This document shows positions 1 to 7,972 of a DNA stretch of 64,000 bases, piece by piece (the first letter of the stretch is position 1; each line of letters starts with the position of its first letter). This DNA comes from Bacteroides caccae (GTDB taxonomy: Bacteria > Bacteroidota > Bacteroidia > Bacteroidales > Bacteroidaceae): positions 1,860,001 to 1,924,000 of the forward strand of contig NZ_CP022412.2 in NCBI RefSeq assembly GCF_002222615.2, given 5' to 3'. Under the pieces are notes generated by a model. It was not told the DNA's origin and searched no databases. It was given only the letters and a program-made list of their open reading frames with translations. Made by a program: the position numbers and the translations under genes.

Positions 1-83
1 CTTAACTTTTATATTTGTTTAGGAACAAGACAGGGCTGTTTAGTTAAAAATATGCCTTCTCATGGAAAAAAAGTCTCTTTTTG

Positions 84-116
84 TTTGCTTTTTAATTTCT
101 AAATTTGATATATTTG
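84..116 (+). promoter_or_regulatory. Promoter for SPFH gene
   Basis: TTTG at 84-87, a 21-bp spacer, then TATATTTG at 109-116, matching the Bacteroides housekeeping consensus TTTG-N19-21-TAnnTTTG. Transcription would begin about 25 bases before the ATG at 148. Bases 1-83 show no gene. Confidence 0.65.
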
Positions 117-147
117 TGATATCAAAATAATATCAAAATTAAATGCT

Positions 148-1095
148 ATGATTACAAAAGAAATTAAGTACGATGATGCGGTTGTTAATGGCTTTTTGGC
201 CTTGTTTCTTAATTTGATCGTGTTGCCTTTGTTGGTTGTTGTGAGTTTTATGCTTTTCAAAGGAAGCATAATTATGTTTTTCTTGCTATTGCTTTTTCTT
301 GCATTAGCTGTTCTAATGATTCCGGGTTATTTTTCGCAGGAACCGAACGAAGCCCGTGTCATGGTATTCTTCGGGAAATATAAAGGTACGTTTACTGAAA
401 CGGGATTTTTCTGGGTTAATCCTTTTATGAATAAGAAGAAACTATCTTTACGTGCCCGTAACTTGGATGTGGAGCCTATTAAAGTAAATGACAAGATTGG
501 TAATCCTATTTTGATCGGTCTGGTGCTTGTCTGGAAATTGAAAGACACTTATAAAGCTATGTTCGAAATTGATGCGCAGACAATGGCGGATAATAGAGGG
601 AGCGGACAGATGACTGTGACTGTTGCCGGGCGAATGAATGCCTTTGAGGATTTTGTTCGTGTGCAAAGTGACGCTGCGCTTCGTCAGGTAGCGGGACTGT
701 ATGCTTATGACGACAACGAAGCGGATTTGGATGAATTGACGTTACGTAGTGGCGGTGATGAAATTAACGAGCAGTTGGAACAAAAGTTGAATGAACGTCT
801 GGCCATGGCAGGTATGGAGATAGTGGAAGCCCGTATTAATTATTTGGCTTATGCTCCGGAGATTGCAGCAGTTATGTTACGCCGTCAGCAGGCGTCGGCT
901 ATCATCAGTGCTCGCGAAAAGATAGTTGAAGGTGCTGTTTCAATGGTACGTATGGCATTGCATAAACTTTCTGAAGAGGAAATTGTTGAACTGGATGAGG
1001 AAAAGAAAGCTGCCATGGTGAGTAATTTGCTAGTGGTGCTTTGTGCGGACGAAGCTGCGCAACCGGTTGTGAATACAGGTACGCTGAATCATTGA
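148..1095 (+). CDS. SPFH/Band 7 domain membrane protein
   Basis: A 315-residue protein with two hydrophobic segments near residues 15-60, followed by a Band 7/SPFH region (about 65-250) that contains the family-typical stretch EPNEARVMVFFGKYKGT and a helical region rich in R, Q and A. SPFH proteins form oligomeric membrane scaffolds, and the soluble part here would sit on one membrane face. The substrate or partner is not shown by the sequence. It is followed after 29 bases by a ribbon-helix-helix protein, so the two are probably co-transcribed. A second SPFH protein of the long flotillin type lies at 23804-25450. The family call is strong and the role unknown. Confidence 0.9.
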   Translation: MITKEIKYDDAVVNGFLALFLNLIVLPLLVVVSFMLFKGSIIMFFLLLLFLALAVLMIPGYFSQEPNEARVMVFFGKYKGTFTETGFFWVNPFMNKKKLSLRARNLDVEPIKVNDKIGNPILIGLVLVWKLKDTYKAMFEIDAQTMADNRGSGQMTVTVAGRMNAFEDFVRVQSDAALRQVAGLYAYDDNEADLDELTLRSGGDEINEQLEQKLNERLAMAGMEIVEARINYLAYAPEIAAVMLRRQQASAIISAREKIVEGAVSMVRMALHKLSEEEIVELDEEKKAAMVSNLLVVLCADEAAQPVVNTGTLNH

Positions 1096-1124
1096 TAAAC
1101 TATAAATAAGAAGGTAAAATAGAA

Positions 1125-1346
1125 GTGGCTAAAAAGGAATCTTCAATAAAGAGTTTTGTTTTGCGAGTGGATACTGAAACAATGGACGCCATTGAAAAAT
1201 GGGCGGCTGATGAGTTTCGTAGTACAAACGGGCAACTTCAGTGGATTATTGCCGAAGCCTTGAGAAAAAGTGGCCGATTAAAAAAGAAGTCTTCTAAAAC
1301 CGGAAATAAACCGGAAGAATCTGAAGGAGAGCAAGTGGAGGATTAG
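1125..1346 (+). CDS. Arc-like ribbon-helix-helix protein, GTG start
   Basis: A 73-residue basic protein. Residues 9-50 fit an Arc/MetJ ribbon-helix-helix fold: a beta strand (SFVLRVD) followed by two helices (TETMDAIEKWAADEF and QLQWIIAEALRKSGR). The C-terminal tail alternates lysine-rich and glutamate-rich stretches. The start is GTG at 1125; no ATG is available in frame nearby. The 29-base gap to the SPFH gene suggests one operon. It may regulate its own operon or act as an accessory to the SPFH protein; the sequence does not decide. Antitoxins share this fold, but no toxin gene is adjacent. Confidence 0.8.
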   Translation: MAKKESSIKSFVLRVDTETMDAIEKWAADEFRSTNGQLQWIIAEALRKSGRLKKKSSKTGNKPEESEGEQVED

Positions 1347-1386
1347 AGTTTCATTGGTTTGGTGAAATATCTCATGATCCGTTCAT

Positions 1387-1428
1387 TCCTTCATCTTTCC
1401 CTGTTCATCAGTGTTAGTGGATGAAGGA
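1387..1428 (+). terminator. Hairpin after the ribbon-helix-helix gene
   Basis: A perfect 9-bp inverted repeat (TCCTTCATC at 1387-1395, GATGAAGGA at 1420-1428) with a 24-base loop lies about 40 bases after the stop at 1346. No clean U-run follows, so a terminator role is only probable. Confidence 0.4.
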
Positions 1429-1553
1429 GCTCTGCCTTTCGTCTTGTGTCTGCTTGTTCATTTACTTTTGTAGTGACAGATAAAGGCAAGTAAAATATGT
1501 AATGATACTGATTTTTTGTATGGATTTGATAGAGGATATTTAATGAGATTCAA

Positions 1554-1561
1554 TATCTTTG
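1554..1561 (+). promoter_or_regulatory. -7 element (TATCTTTG) before the small membrane protein
   Basis: TATCTTTG matches TAnnTTTG and lies 26 bases before the ATG at 1588. The nearest upstream TTTG (1525-1528) is 25 bp away, slightly beyond the usual spacing. The position supports the internal ATG at 1588 over the earlier in-frame codon at 1516. Confidence 0.45.
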
Positions 1562-1587
1562 TGAAAAGTACTTTAAATATTACCACT

Positions 1588-1890
1588 ATGAATTCAAAGA
1601 GAAAAGACTTGCAGTATGCTTCCGTCTTCTTGTTGGCCGTGGCATTGACATTCCTAATGGGAAAGGGTGATAACTTGTGGTTGGTGTCATGGGGTGACTT
1701 GATACCGAGCTTGTTTGTGTTGTTCATAGCAGGTGATTGCTTGCATAGCTCCTTGCTCCGTATCAAAAGCGGTGAAGAAAATGGGGGAGCTCGTTGGAGT
1801 ACCTGTTTCACTTTTCTGGTATTCAGTATCGTCTTTATGGGCGATTTATTCTTTATAGGGAATTTTATTGTTGATAAACTGTGGGGGTAA
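1588..1890 (+). CDS. Small hypothetical membrane protein
   Basis: A 100-residue protein with three likely membrane segments (about residues 10-24, 33-52 and 72-94) and a short charged loop around residues 60-70 (RIKSGEENGGARW). The start at 1588 is preferred because a -7 element lies 26 bases upstream and the first hydrophobic segment begins soon after it. An upstream in-frame start at 1516 would place that promoter inside the gene. No family was recognised. Confidence 0.6.
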   Translation: MNSKRKDLQYASVFLLAVALTFLMGKGDNLWLVSWGDLIPSLFVLFIAGDCLHSSLLRIKSGEENGGARWSTCFTFLVFSIVFMGDLFFIGNFIVDKLWG

Positions 1891-1952
1891 AAGAATGAAG
1901 AATTTATCTTTGATAGAGCCTTTTACAGGCTTGTCATCTTTTAAACTATATC

Positions 1953-1993
1953 TTTTAGTTTATATTAACTAGAAAAATTAGTTTATAAACTAA
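1953..1993 (+). promoter_or_regulatory. Two palindromic operator sites before blaI-like gene
   Basis: TTAGTTTATAAACTAA at 1978-1993 is a perfect 16-bp palindrome. A related dyad with TAGTT (1956-1960) and AACTA (1967-1971) lies just upstream. The dyad centres are 22 bp apart, about two helical turns, so two dimers could bind the same face. This is the layout expected for an autoregulated BlaI/MecI repressor; binding is inferred. Confidence 0.6.
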
Positions 1994-2029
1994 AACTTCT
2001 CGTTATTTGCATCAAACAAAGATGCAGGT

Positions 2030-2398
2030 ATGAAAGGATTAACAGCAAAGGAAGAAGAAATCATGGGATTTTTTTGGGAAAAGGGTCCCTTGTTTGTGAA
2101 AGAAATGTTGGCTTTCTATGAAGAACCGAAGCCGCATTTTAACACCTTATCAACGATTGTGCGCGGGCTGGAAGATAAAGGCTTTCTGGCTCATTATATT
2201 TTTGGGAATACTTATCAATACTATCCGATCGTCAGTGAAGAAGATTTTCGTAAAGGAACACTTCGGAATGTAATCAGTAAGTATTTTAATAATTCCTACC
2301 TGAATGCAGTTTCGTCTTTAGTCAAAGAAGAAGATATTTCTTTGGATGAACTTAGACAATTGATTCAAGAGGTAGAGAAGGCGGACAGGAAAGGCTGA
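2030..2398 (+). CDS. BlaI/MecI/CopY family transcriptional repressor
   Basis: A 122-residue winged-helix protein. The N-terminal 75 residues carry the BlaI/MecI pattern LTAKEEEIMGFFWEKGP ... LSTIVRGLEDKGFL, and the C-terminal half is the helical dimerisation region. Family members repress their own operon and are removed when the partner M56 peptidase senses an envelope signal. The next gene is that M56 partner, 51 bases downstream, and two palindromic sites lie directly upstream. The signal is probably envelope stress or a wall-active compound, but no beta-lactamase gene is nearby, so a resistance role is not supported. Confidence 0.92.
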   Translation: MKGLTAKEEEIMGFFWEKGPLFVKEMLAFYEEPKPHFNTLSTIVRGLEDKGFLAHYIFGNTYQYYPIVSEEDFRKGTLRNVISKYFNNSYLNAVSSLVKEEDISLDELRQLIQEVEKADRKG

Positions 2399-2449
2399 CC
2401 TGAGAACACTATTTAATGAACACCAATTAATAAAACGACAATCTATACT

Positions 2450-5041
2450 ATGGGAGCATTCTTTATCTATATATTAAAATCATCAGTTTGCCTTGTCTTG
2501 TTTTACCTGTTTTTTCGGGTCTTACTTAGCAAAGAAACTTTTCATCGCTTTAATCGTGTTGCTTTATTGGGCGTACTGTTTTTGTCATTGCTCATTCCCT
2601 TCATTGAAGTAACCACGAACCATCAGGTTGAAGTACAACAAACAATGCTCACCATTGAGCAGGTGTTGCTAATGGCAGAAATGGAACCCGCGACTGTCGA
2701 TGCAACCGGCGGAGTGGCTGTACACGAAGTCGCTTCCTTGTCCTGGATAGAAATTCTTCTGCTTGTTTATCTGTCCGGTATTATCTTCTTTGCTTGCCGC
2801 AATCTATACTCTTTGATCCGTCTTTTCAGGTTAATACATTCCGGTAAACGGGAAAAGTTGGAGAATGGAACAACACTTGTTGTCCACGAACAGGAGATAG
2901 CTCCGTTCAGCTGGATGAAGTATATCGTTATCAGCCGGAAGGATTTGGAGGAGAACGGGCGGGAAATTCTGATTCATGAAGCAGCACATATCCGTCATCG
3001 GCATTCTATTGATTTATTGGTAGCTGATATCTGTATCTTTTTCCAATGGTTCAACCCCGGTGCATGGCTGTTGAAACAGGAGTTGCAGAATATCCATGAG
3101 TATGAAGCCGATGAGACTGTTATCAATGAAGGTGTAAACGCGAAAGAATATCAACTATTATTAATAAAAAAAGCCGTTGGCACAAGGCTCTACTCTATGG
3201 CCAACAGCTTTAATCACAGTAAACTTAAAAAACGTATCACTATGATGTTAAAAGAAAAATCAAATCCGTGGGCACGGTTGAAGTACTTGTATGTGCTTCC
3301 ATTGGCAGCTATTGCAGTAACTGCTTTTGCCCGTCCCGAAATCTCCGAACAAGTAGAAGAAATTTCTGCCGTCAAAGTTAATGATTTGGCCGAGATTGTG
3401 CAAGAAAATGTGTTGAGAGATACAGAAAATATGCTGCAAGATACTGTAAAAGTGTCACATAGCGATAGTAAGGCCAAGGTTCGTGCTGAAAATCGTGCGG
3501 CAAAAACGAAAGGTAATGAAGAATTAGTTGTTTTTGAGGTGGTGGAGCAAATGCCTGAATATCCGGGTGGTATGAATGCGTTGTATAAGTATTTGGAGAA
3601 TAAAACAAAAAGTTCTGATGTGAAAGGGAAAGCCGGAGGTAGTGTGATAGTCGGTTTCACTGTATCTGAAAGCGGGAAAGTAAAGGATGTGCGAGCGCTT
3701 CAGTCCGACCAACCTATCTTAACTAAAGAGGCTGAAAGAATTGTGAGTGAAATGCCGGCCTGGACTCCCGGAAAGCAACGTGGTATGCCTGTGTCTGTGA
3801 AATATTCCGTTCCGGTGAGGTTTGGAGATATCAGATTTCCGGAGAATAAGAAGCCGTTAATTATGGTCGATGGCAAGGAAATGAGTATGGAGACTTTCGA
3901 AAAAATAGATAGAGGGATAATAGAAAGTTTCTCGGTACTGAAAGATAGTGCATCTATTGGTTTATATGGCAAGCGTGGTGCAAATGGGGTGATACTTGTT
4001 ACCACTCGCAGGGAGGGGAAAACACGTGTACAAGACATCAGCACTTTTACTGAGATCAAAGCGACTGAAACAAATACTGTGCCGGACTTTCTTGTCGCAG
4101 GAATTGTTACTGACGAGCAGGGCCAGCCTAAAGCCGGAGTAAGCATAGTCGTTCCCAATACAACTATTGGCGCAATAACAGATGCAAATGGCCGCTTTCG
4201 TCTGAAAACACCGAAGGATAGTTATTTGTGGTTCTCATTTATTGGATATAAAACGGTGAAAGCAGCCGTAGCTTCTGAAATGTCAATACGAATGGAACAG
4301 GATGTGGTTAAATTGTTTCCTGAGACATCCGTTAGTCTGAAAACGACCGGAACTTTATCTTCCGGTACTAAAGTCGGAAATAGTTTGACTCTTTATGGAG
4401 TTGAAGAGGGCAAACAACCCTTAATCATTATTAATGATAAAGAAGTATCGGATAAAGAAGCTTTGTCTAAGATAGCTCCTGACCGTATTAAAAGTTTTTC
4501 TATATTGAAAGATAAAACTGCTACATCTATTTATGGGGAAAAAGGAAAAAATGGAGTGATAATTGTTACTTTGCTTACGGAAGGAGAGTATCAATTTAAA
4601 AAAGATAATCCGGAAAAACCTTATGCTGATGCTTTGGAACTGGCAGAAAGTGTCGCAGAAGGGGTAGAAGGAAAGATTATCTATTGTATAGACGATGATG
4701 AAGTCGAAAAATCGAAATTGAAAGGAATGTCTATAAAGACAATTAAAGCAGTGTCTTTAGATCAAGCGGGCAAAGAGAAAATTGTACGTTTGAAAACAGA
4801 CAAGTACCGTTCTGACTGGATTACCGTGACCGGAGTAGTGTATAATGAGGACGAGAAACCGACATCCGCTATTGTAAATGTAAGAGGTACGAGATTTACG
4901 GAAAGAACAGATTCAATAGGGCACTTTACTATAAAAGCCCCTAAAAACGGTGTACTTCTGGTTGGTTATAATGGAAAGCCTACCATTGAAGTTAAAGTGA
5001 AGCCTACACTTAAAGTCATTTTGAAAGATAAACAAGAATGA
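2450..5041 (+). CDS. M56 (BlaR1-like) sensor peptidase fused to TonB-C, plug-like and carboxypeptidase-D-like domains
   Basis: An 863-residue protein. Residues 1-290 form the M56 membrane peptidase, with transmembrane segments near 5-25, 36-52 and 98-120, the zinc motif HEAAH (H176, E177, H180), a downstream EYEAD (217-221), and a closing segment near 278-293. A linker leads to a TonB C-terminal domain (about 363-458, with MPEYPGG), a SusC-plug-like segment (469-520, ending LYGKRGANGVILVTTR), a carboxypeptidase-regulatory-like domain (548-615), a second plug-like segment (656-708) and a second regulatory-like domain (790-863). BlaR1 itself carries a penicillin-binding sensor at this position, which is absent here. 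It pairs with the BlaI-type repressor upstream. The peptidase call is strong; the sensed ligand is unknown. Confidence 0.92.
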   Translation: MGAFFIYILKSSVCLVLFYLFFRVLLSKETFHRFNRVALLGVLFLSLLIPFIEVTTNHQVEVQQTMLTIEQVLLMAEMEPATVDATGGVAVHEVASLSWIEILLLVYLSGIIFFACRNLYSLIRLFRLIHSGKREKLENGTTLVVHEQEIAPFSWMKYIVISRKDLEENGREILIHEAAHIRHRHSIDLLVADICIFFQWFNPGAWLLKQELQNIHEYEADETVINEGVNAKEYQLLLIKKAVGTRLYSMANSFNHSKLKKRITMMLKEKSNPWARLKYLYVLPLAAIAVTAFARPEISEQVEEISAVKVNDLAEIVQENVLRDTENMLQDTVKVSHSDSKAKVRAENRAAKTKGNEELVVFEVVEQMPEYPGGMNALYKYLENKTKSSDVKGKAGGSVIVGFTVSESGKVKDVRALQSDQPILTKEAERIVSEMPAWTPGKQRGMPVSVKYSVPVRFGDIRFPENKKPLIMVDGKEMSMETFEKIDRGIIESFSVLKDSASIGLYGKRGANGVILVTTRREGKTRVQDISTFTEIKATETNTVPDFLVAGIVTDEQGQPKAGVSIVVPNTTIGAITDANGRFRLKTPKDSYLWFSFIGYKTVKAAVASEMSIRMEQDVVKLFPETSVSLKTTGTLSSGTKVGNSLTLYGVEEGKQPLIIINDKEVSDKEALSKIAPDRIKSFSILKDKTATSIYGEKGKNGVIIVTLLTEGEYQFKKDNPEKPYADALELAESVAEGVEGKIIYCIDDDEVEKSKLKGMSIKTIKAVSLDQAGKEKIVRLKTDKYRSDWITVTGVVYNEDEKPTSAIVNVRGTRFTERTDSIGHFTIKAPKNGVLLVGYNGKPTIEVKVKPTLKVILKDKQE

Positions 5042-5132
5042 TTTTATAAGCTAGCGACGAACTCATACGCAAGGTTGTTGTGCTGATTAAATTAAAGAAT
5101 AAATATATGTTGAACTTTAAATTCTATTTATT

Positions 5133-5576
5133 ATGAAAGGAAATTTATGTAAGATTTTGTTGGCTGTTTCATTTCTTTTTCTTATGCCCAATCTTTGTAT
5201 GAGCCAAAACTTAAAAGGTATCTGGAGACTTGTTCAGAATGACGCTACTTCACAAGTGACCAGATATAAGGTACTTGATAAAGAAGGTAAATTTTATAAT
5301 GTAGATGCCTATGTTAAAAATGCAATGTACTTAGAAGCAGGAAACAGAGGTACGGGAAGCGTATTTTGTCCTTATAAGATTACTCGTTCGGGTGAGTATA
5401 ATATTATTGCAGAAGGACTTTATTGTGAGGTATTGCATAATGAATATGGAAGAACCGCATCAGCTCTTGTTCCTATATCCTACCGGATTGACGGAAAACG
5501 AATGACGCTTTTATTCCAATTAGGCAACAGTGTTTACCGTGAAGTTTATCAGAAAGTATCGAAACTGGGTAAATAA
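5133..5576 (+). CDS. DUF4488-like secreted protein
   Basis: A 147-residue protein with a signal peptide (residues 1-24, hydrophobic core LLAVSFLFLMPNLC, then MSQN), followed by a small beta-rich domain beginning LKGIWRLVQ. The arrangement resembles the Bacteroides DUF4488 family (lipocalin-like, no assigned function). It lies 91 bases after the M56 gene on the same strand and may belong to the same unit, which would make it a periplasmic accessory. That link is inference. Confidence 0.65.
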   Translation: MKGNLCKILLAVSFLFLMPNLCMSQNLKGIWRLVQNDATSQVTRYKVLDKEGKFYNVDAYVKNAMYLEAGNRGTGSVFCPYKITRSGEYNIIAEGLYCEVLHNEYGRTASALVPISYRIDGKRMTLLFQLGNSVYREVYQKVSKLGK

Positions 5577-5602
5577 AAGTTTTTACTCAATATGATCTTT
5601 TT

Positions 5603-6490
5603 TTAACGGAGGTACGAAAGTATCTCCGTTTCTTGTTCCGGATGAAACCAACGTATTTCCTCATCCCGCTTAAACCAAGTCATTTGTTTGCGTGAGTAAA
5701 TGCGCGAATTTTGTTTTATCTTTTCGATAGCGAAAGGAAGTTCCCATTCTCCGTCCAGATATTTGAACAGTTCTTTGTAGCCTACTGTATTGAGTGAATT
5801 GAGATGTCGGTAAGGAAGTACGGAACGTACTTCTTCCAGTAATCCTTCTTGCATCATTTGGTCTACCCGACGGTTGATACGGTCATAAAGTTCTTCTCGG
5901 TCGCGGGTTAAACCGACTTTGATGATATGGAAAGGACGTTTTTTCTTTTGTTGTGTGCGGAAAGAGGTGTAAGTACGTCCGGTCATGTAGCAGATTTCCA
6001 GTGCATGAATCACCCGTTTTGGATTTTTCAAATCCACAATACGATAATACTCCGGATCTAGTAACCGGAGTTCCGCACAGAGTTGTTCAAGCCCTTCTTC
6101 CTCGTATTTCTGCAACATGAGCTGACGGGTTTCCGCGTCTACGGTAGGAATATCGTCAATACCTTTGCAAATAGCATCCACATACATCATTGAACCGCCC
6201 GTCAAGACAACCACCTCATGCTGCATGAATAACTTTTCGAGAATCTCCATTGCTTCCGTCTCATATTGCGCGGCGCTATAATAGTCTGTAAGATGAAGCG
6301 TTCCTACCAAGTGATGCGGCACACGTTCGAGTTGTTCGGGAGTAGGAGCGGCTGTCCCTATTTTCAGTTCAGCATATAACTGTCTAGAATCGGCAGACAC
6401 GATATGAGTCTGAAAATTCTCGGCTAATCGCAGGCTTAATTCTGTTTTTCCTACGCCTGTGGGTCCTATCAGAGCGATGAGAGTGGGCAT
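5603..6490 (-). CDS. miaA: tRNA dimethylallyltransferase
   Basis: A 295-residue cytosolic enzyme that transfers a dimethylallyl group to N6 of adenosine-37 in tRNAs reading UNN codons. Visible marks are the P-loop GPTGVGKT (residues 9-16), the SADSRQLY segment, the [16 protein letters not shown] region and the substrate-binding stretch [16 protein letters not shown]. Length is normal for the family. It is separated from the upstream lipid-A gene cluster by a terminator at 6548-6590, so it should have its own promoter in 6491-6607. Confidence 0.96.
   Translation of the reverse strand: MPTLIALIGPTGVGKTELSLRLAENFQTHIVSADSRQLYAELKIGTAAPTPEQLERVPHHLVGTLHLTDYYSAAQYETEAMEILEKLFMQHEVVVLTGGSMMYVDAICKGIDDIPTVDAETRQLMLQKYEEEGLEQLCAELRLLDPEYYRIVDLKNPKRVIHALEICYMTGRTYTSFRTQQKKKRPFHIIKVGLTRDREELYDRINRRVDQMMQEGLLEEVRSVLPYRHLNSLNTVGYKELFKYLDGEWELPFAIEKIKQNSRIYSRKQMTWFKRDEEIRWFHPEQETEILSYLR
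5605..5630. terminator. Hairpin in the 3' end of miaA, between convergent genes
   Basis: AACGGAGGTAC (5605-5615) and GTATCTCCGTT (5620-5630) pair at 10 of 11 positions around a GAAA tetraloop. The plus-strand side is followed by TCTTGTT, so it could end the transcript of the DUF4488 gene. It lies inside the last codons of miaA, so it would serve or cost both genes. Confidence 0.45.
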
Positions 6491-6547
6491 GGGGTTAAAA
6501 GTAGTAAGTATCGGTTGTTGAGTACTAAAACATGGAATTAAAAAATG

Positions 6548-6590
6548 TCAGGTATTAACTGCCCGGCACTGCATAGCAATTAATACCTGA
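6548..6590 (-). terminator. Intrinsic terminator of the lpx operon
   Basis: A perfect 11-bp inverted repeat (TCAGGTATTAA at 6548-6558, TTAATACCTGA at 6580-6590). On the minus strand the stem is followed by CATTTTTTAATT. It lies 18 bases after the end of the pRiA4b ORF-3-like gene and closes the long minus-strand gene series. Confidence 0.7.
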
Positions 6591-6607
6591 TACTTGATAT
6601 TTAAGAC

Positions 6608-7165
6608 TTAGAATTTATCTTCTTCGTATGGGTTGCCAGCGTCGCCTCCTCCTATGTCAAAACCTTCCTGATCGAAGTCCTCCATGTCGAAGTCCTGATC
6701 TCCGTAAAAGTTTTCGTCGAGGTCGAGCGAGCCACCGGCTGCGGCCATTTCTTCAAAATCAACAGTCTGTTTGGGAGCTTCTCCGGCTTTCTTAGTACAT
6801 TTAGCACCATTCATATCTTTACCGGTGATAATTTCTGTCAGTTCGATGAAGAAACAACGTTCTGTCATGTAGTCGAACACATACAGTAACTTTTGTTTTT
6901 CGTCCTCTATCAGTTCGCTGATCGGAGTTTCTTTCATCACCCAGCTATCTATTTCCGGATTATCATCCATTTCTTCCAAAGTCACTTCTTTTTCTTTTTC
7001 CCAATCATCGTCGCAGATAAAGAAAGAAGTCATCTGGTCATTAGCATACCCTACTGATTTCAGTATAGCTTCATGGAAGTCGAAGAATGTTGCTTCCGGA
7101 TCAATTTGTATTTCTCTGACAAAATCGTCAACTTCATCAGATATGATAGTAAATCTGTATATCAT
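6608..7165 (-). CDS. pRiA4b ORF-3-like (IS1096 TnpR passenger family) protein
   Basis: A 185-residue acidic protein. The N-terminal part (MIYRFTIISDE ... DFHEAILKSVGYANDQMTSFF) fits the plasmid pRiA4b ORF-3-like family, also named after an IS1096 passenger gene. The last 45 residues are strongly acidic with repeated DxDF/DxED-type stretches (for example DQDFDMEDFDQEGFD). Despite the family name, nothing around it looks like a transposon. It is the last gene of the lipid-A series, 21 bases after lpxA. Its function is unknown; the acidic tail suggests a protein- or cation-binding role, which is inference. Confidence 0.75.
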   Translation of the reverse strand: MIYRFTIISDEVDDFVREIQIDPEATFFDFHEAILKSVGYANDQMTSFFICDDDWEKEKEVTLEEMDDNPEIDSWVMKETPISELIEDEKQKLLYVFDYMTERCFFIELTEIITGKDMNGAKCTKKAGEAPKQTVDFEEMAAAGGSLDLDENFYGDQDFDMEDFDQEGFDIGGGDAGNPYEEDKF

Positions 7166-7186
7166 AATATGACTATTTTGAAGTGT

Positions 7187-7954
7187 TTATTTAATAATTC
7201 CACGCTCCGAGTTGCGGATGAATTCAATGATATAGTCAATCTCGGGACTCTTTTCAAATTCATCTTCGATTTTCTTCAATGCTTCAGTCGTGTTCAGTCC
7301 ACTCTGGTAGATGATACGATATGCATTGTGAATATTCTCAATCACTTCGTTGGCGAAACCGCGACGGCGCAAGCCGATGATGTTGATGCCGCTGAAAGCG
7401 ATCGGTTCGCGTCCTGCAATAATATAAGGAGGAATATCCTTGCTGAAGCGGCATCCGCCCTGAATCATTACATGACTGCCTACATGACAGAACTGGTGCA
7501 TCAATACATTGGCACTAACAATAGCGTTATCATCAATCACGATTTCACCTGCCATTTTGGTAGAGTTCCCAATGATACATCCGTTACCAACCAGCGCATC
7601 GTGTGCCACGTGTACACCTTCCATTAGTAAGTTATTGTTGCCCACGATTGTGCGCCCTTTAGCTGCTGTACCACGGTTGATCGTGACATTTTCGCGAATC
7701 AGATTATTGTCTCCGATTTCGGCTGTTGACTCTTCACCGCGAAACTTGAGGTCTTGCGGAATGGCTCCGATAACAGCTCCCGGAAAAATAGTATTTCCGT
7801 TACCGATACGTGAACCATATAAAATATTGGCATTAGCCATAATCTTATTGTTGTCGCCAATAACCACGTTTTTATCTATAAATACAAAAGGCGCAATTTC
7901 TACATTTTCCCCGATTTTTGCTTCGGGATGAATATACGCTAAAGGACTTATCAT
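7187..7954 (-). CDS. lpxA: Acyl-ACP--UDP-N-acetylglucosamine O-acyltransferase
   Basis: A 255-residue left-handed beta-helix enzyme that performs the first step of lipid A synthesis. Hexapeptide repeats run from about residue 5 to 190 (for example ISPLAYIHPEAKIGENV, IGDNNKIMANANILYG), and the catalytic-histidine region HVAHDALVGN is present. The ATG at 7954 is chosen over the TTG at 7969: the latter adds five residues and lies three bases past the lpxC-fabZ stop, while family members begin at ISPLA. It sits 18 bases after lpxC-fabZ, as in other Bacteroidetes. Confidence 0.95.
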   Translation of the reverse strand: MISPLAYIHPEAKIGENVEIAPFVFIDKNVVIGDNNKIMANANILYGSRIGNGNTIFPGAVIGAIPQDLKFRGEESTAEIGDNNLIRENVTINRGTAAKGRTIVGNNNLLMEGVHVAHDALVGNGCIIGNSTKMAGEIVIDDNAIVSANVLMHQFCHVGSHVMIQGGCRFSKDIPPYIIAGREPIAFSGINIIGLRRRGFANEVIENIHNAYRIIYQSGLNTTEALKKIEDEFEKSPEIDYIIEFIRNSERGIIK

Positions 7955-7972
7955 GCTTTTAAATATCAATTA

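Noticed and set aside
6608..7165. Mobile element, because of the IS1096/pRiA4b family name
   Set aside because: No transposase, inverted repeats or target duplications are visible, and the gene is embedded in the lpx gene series.
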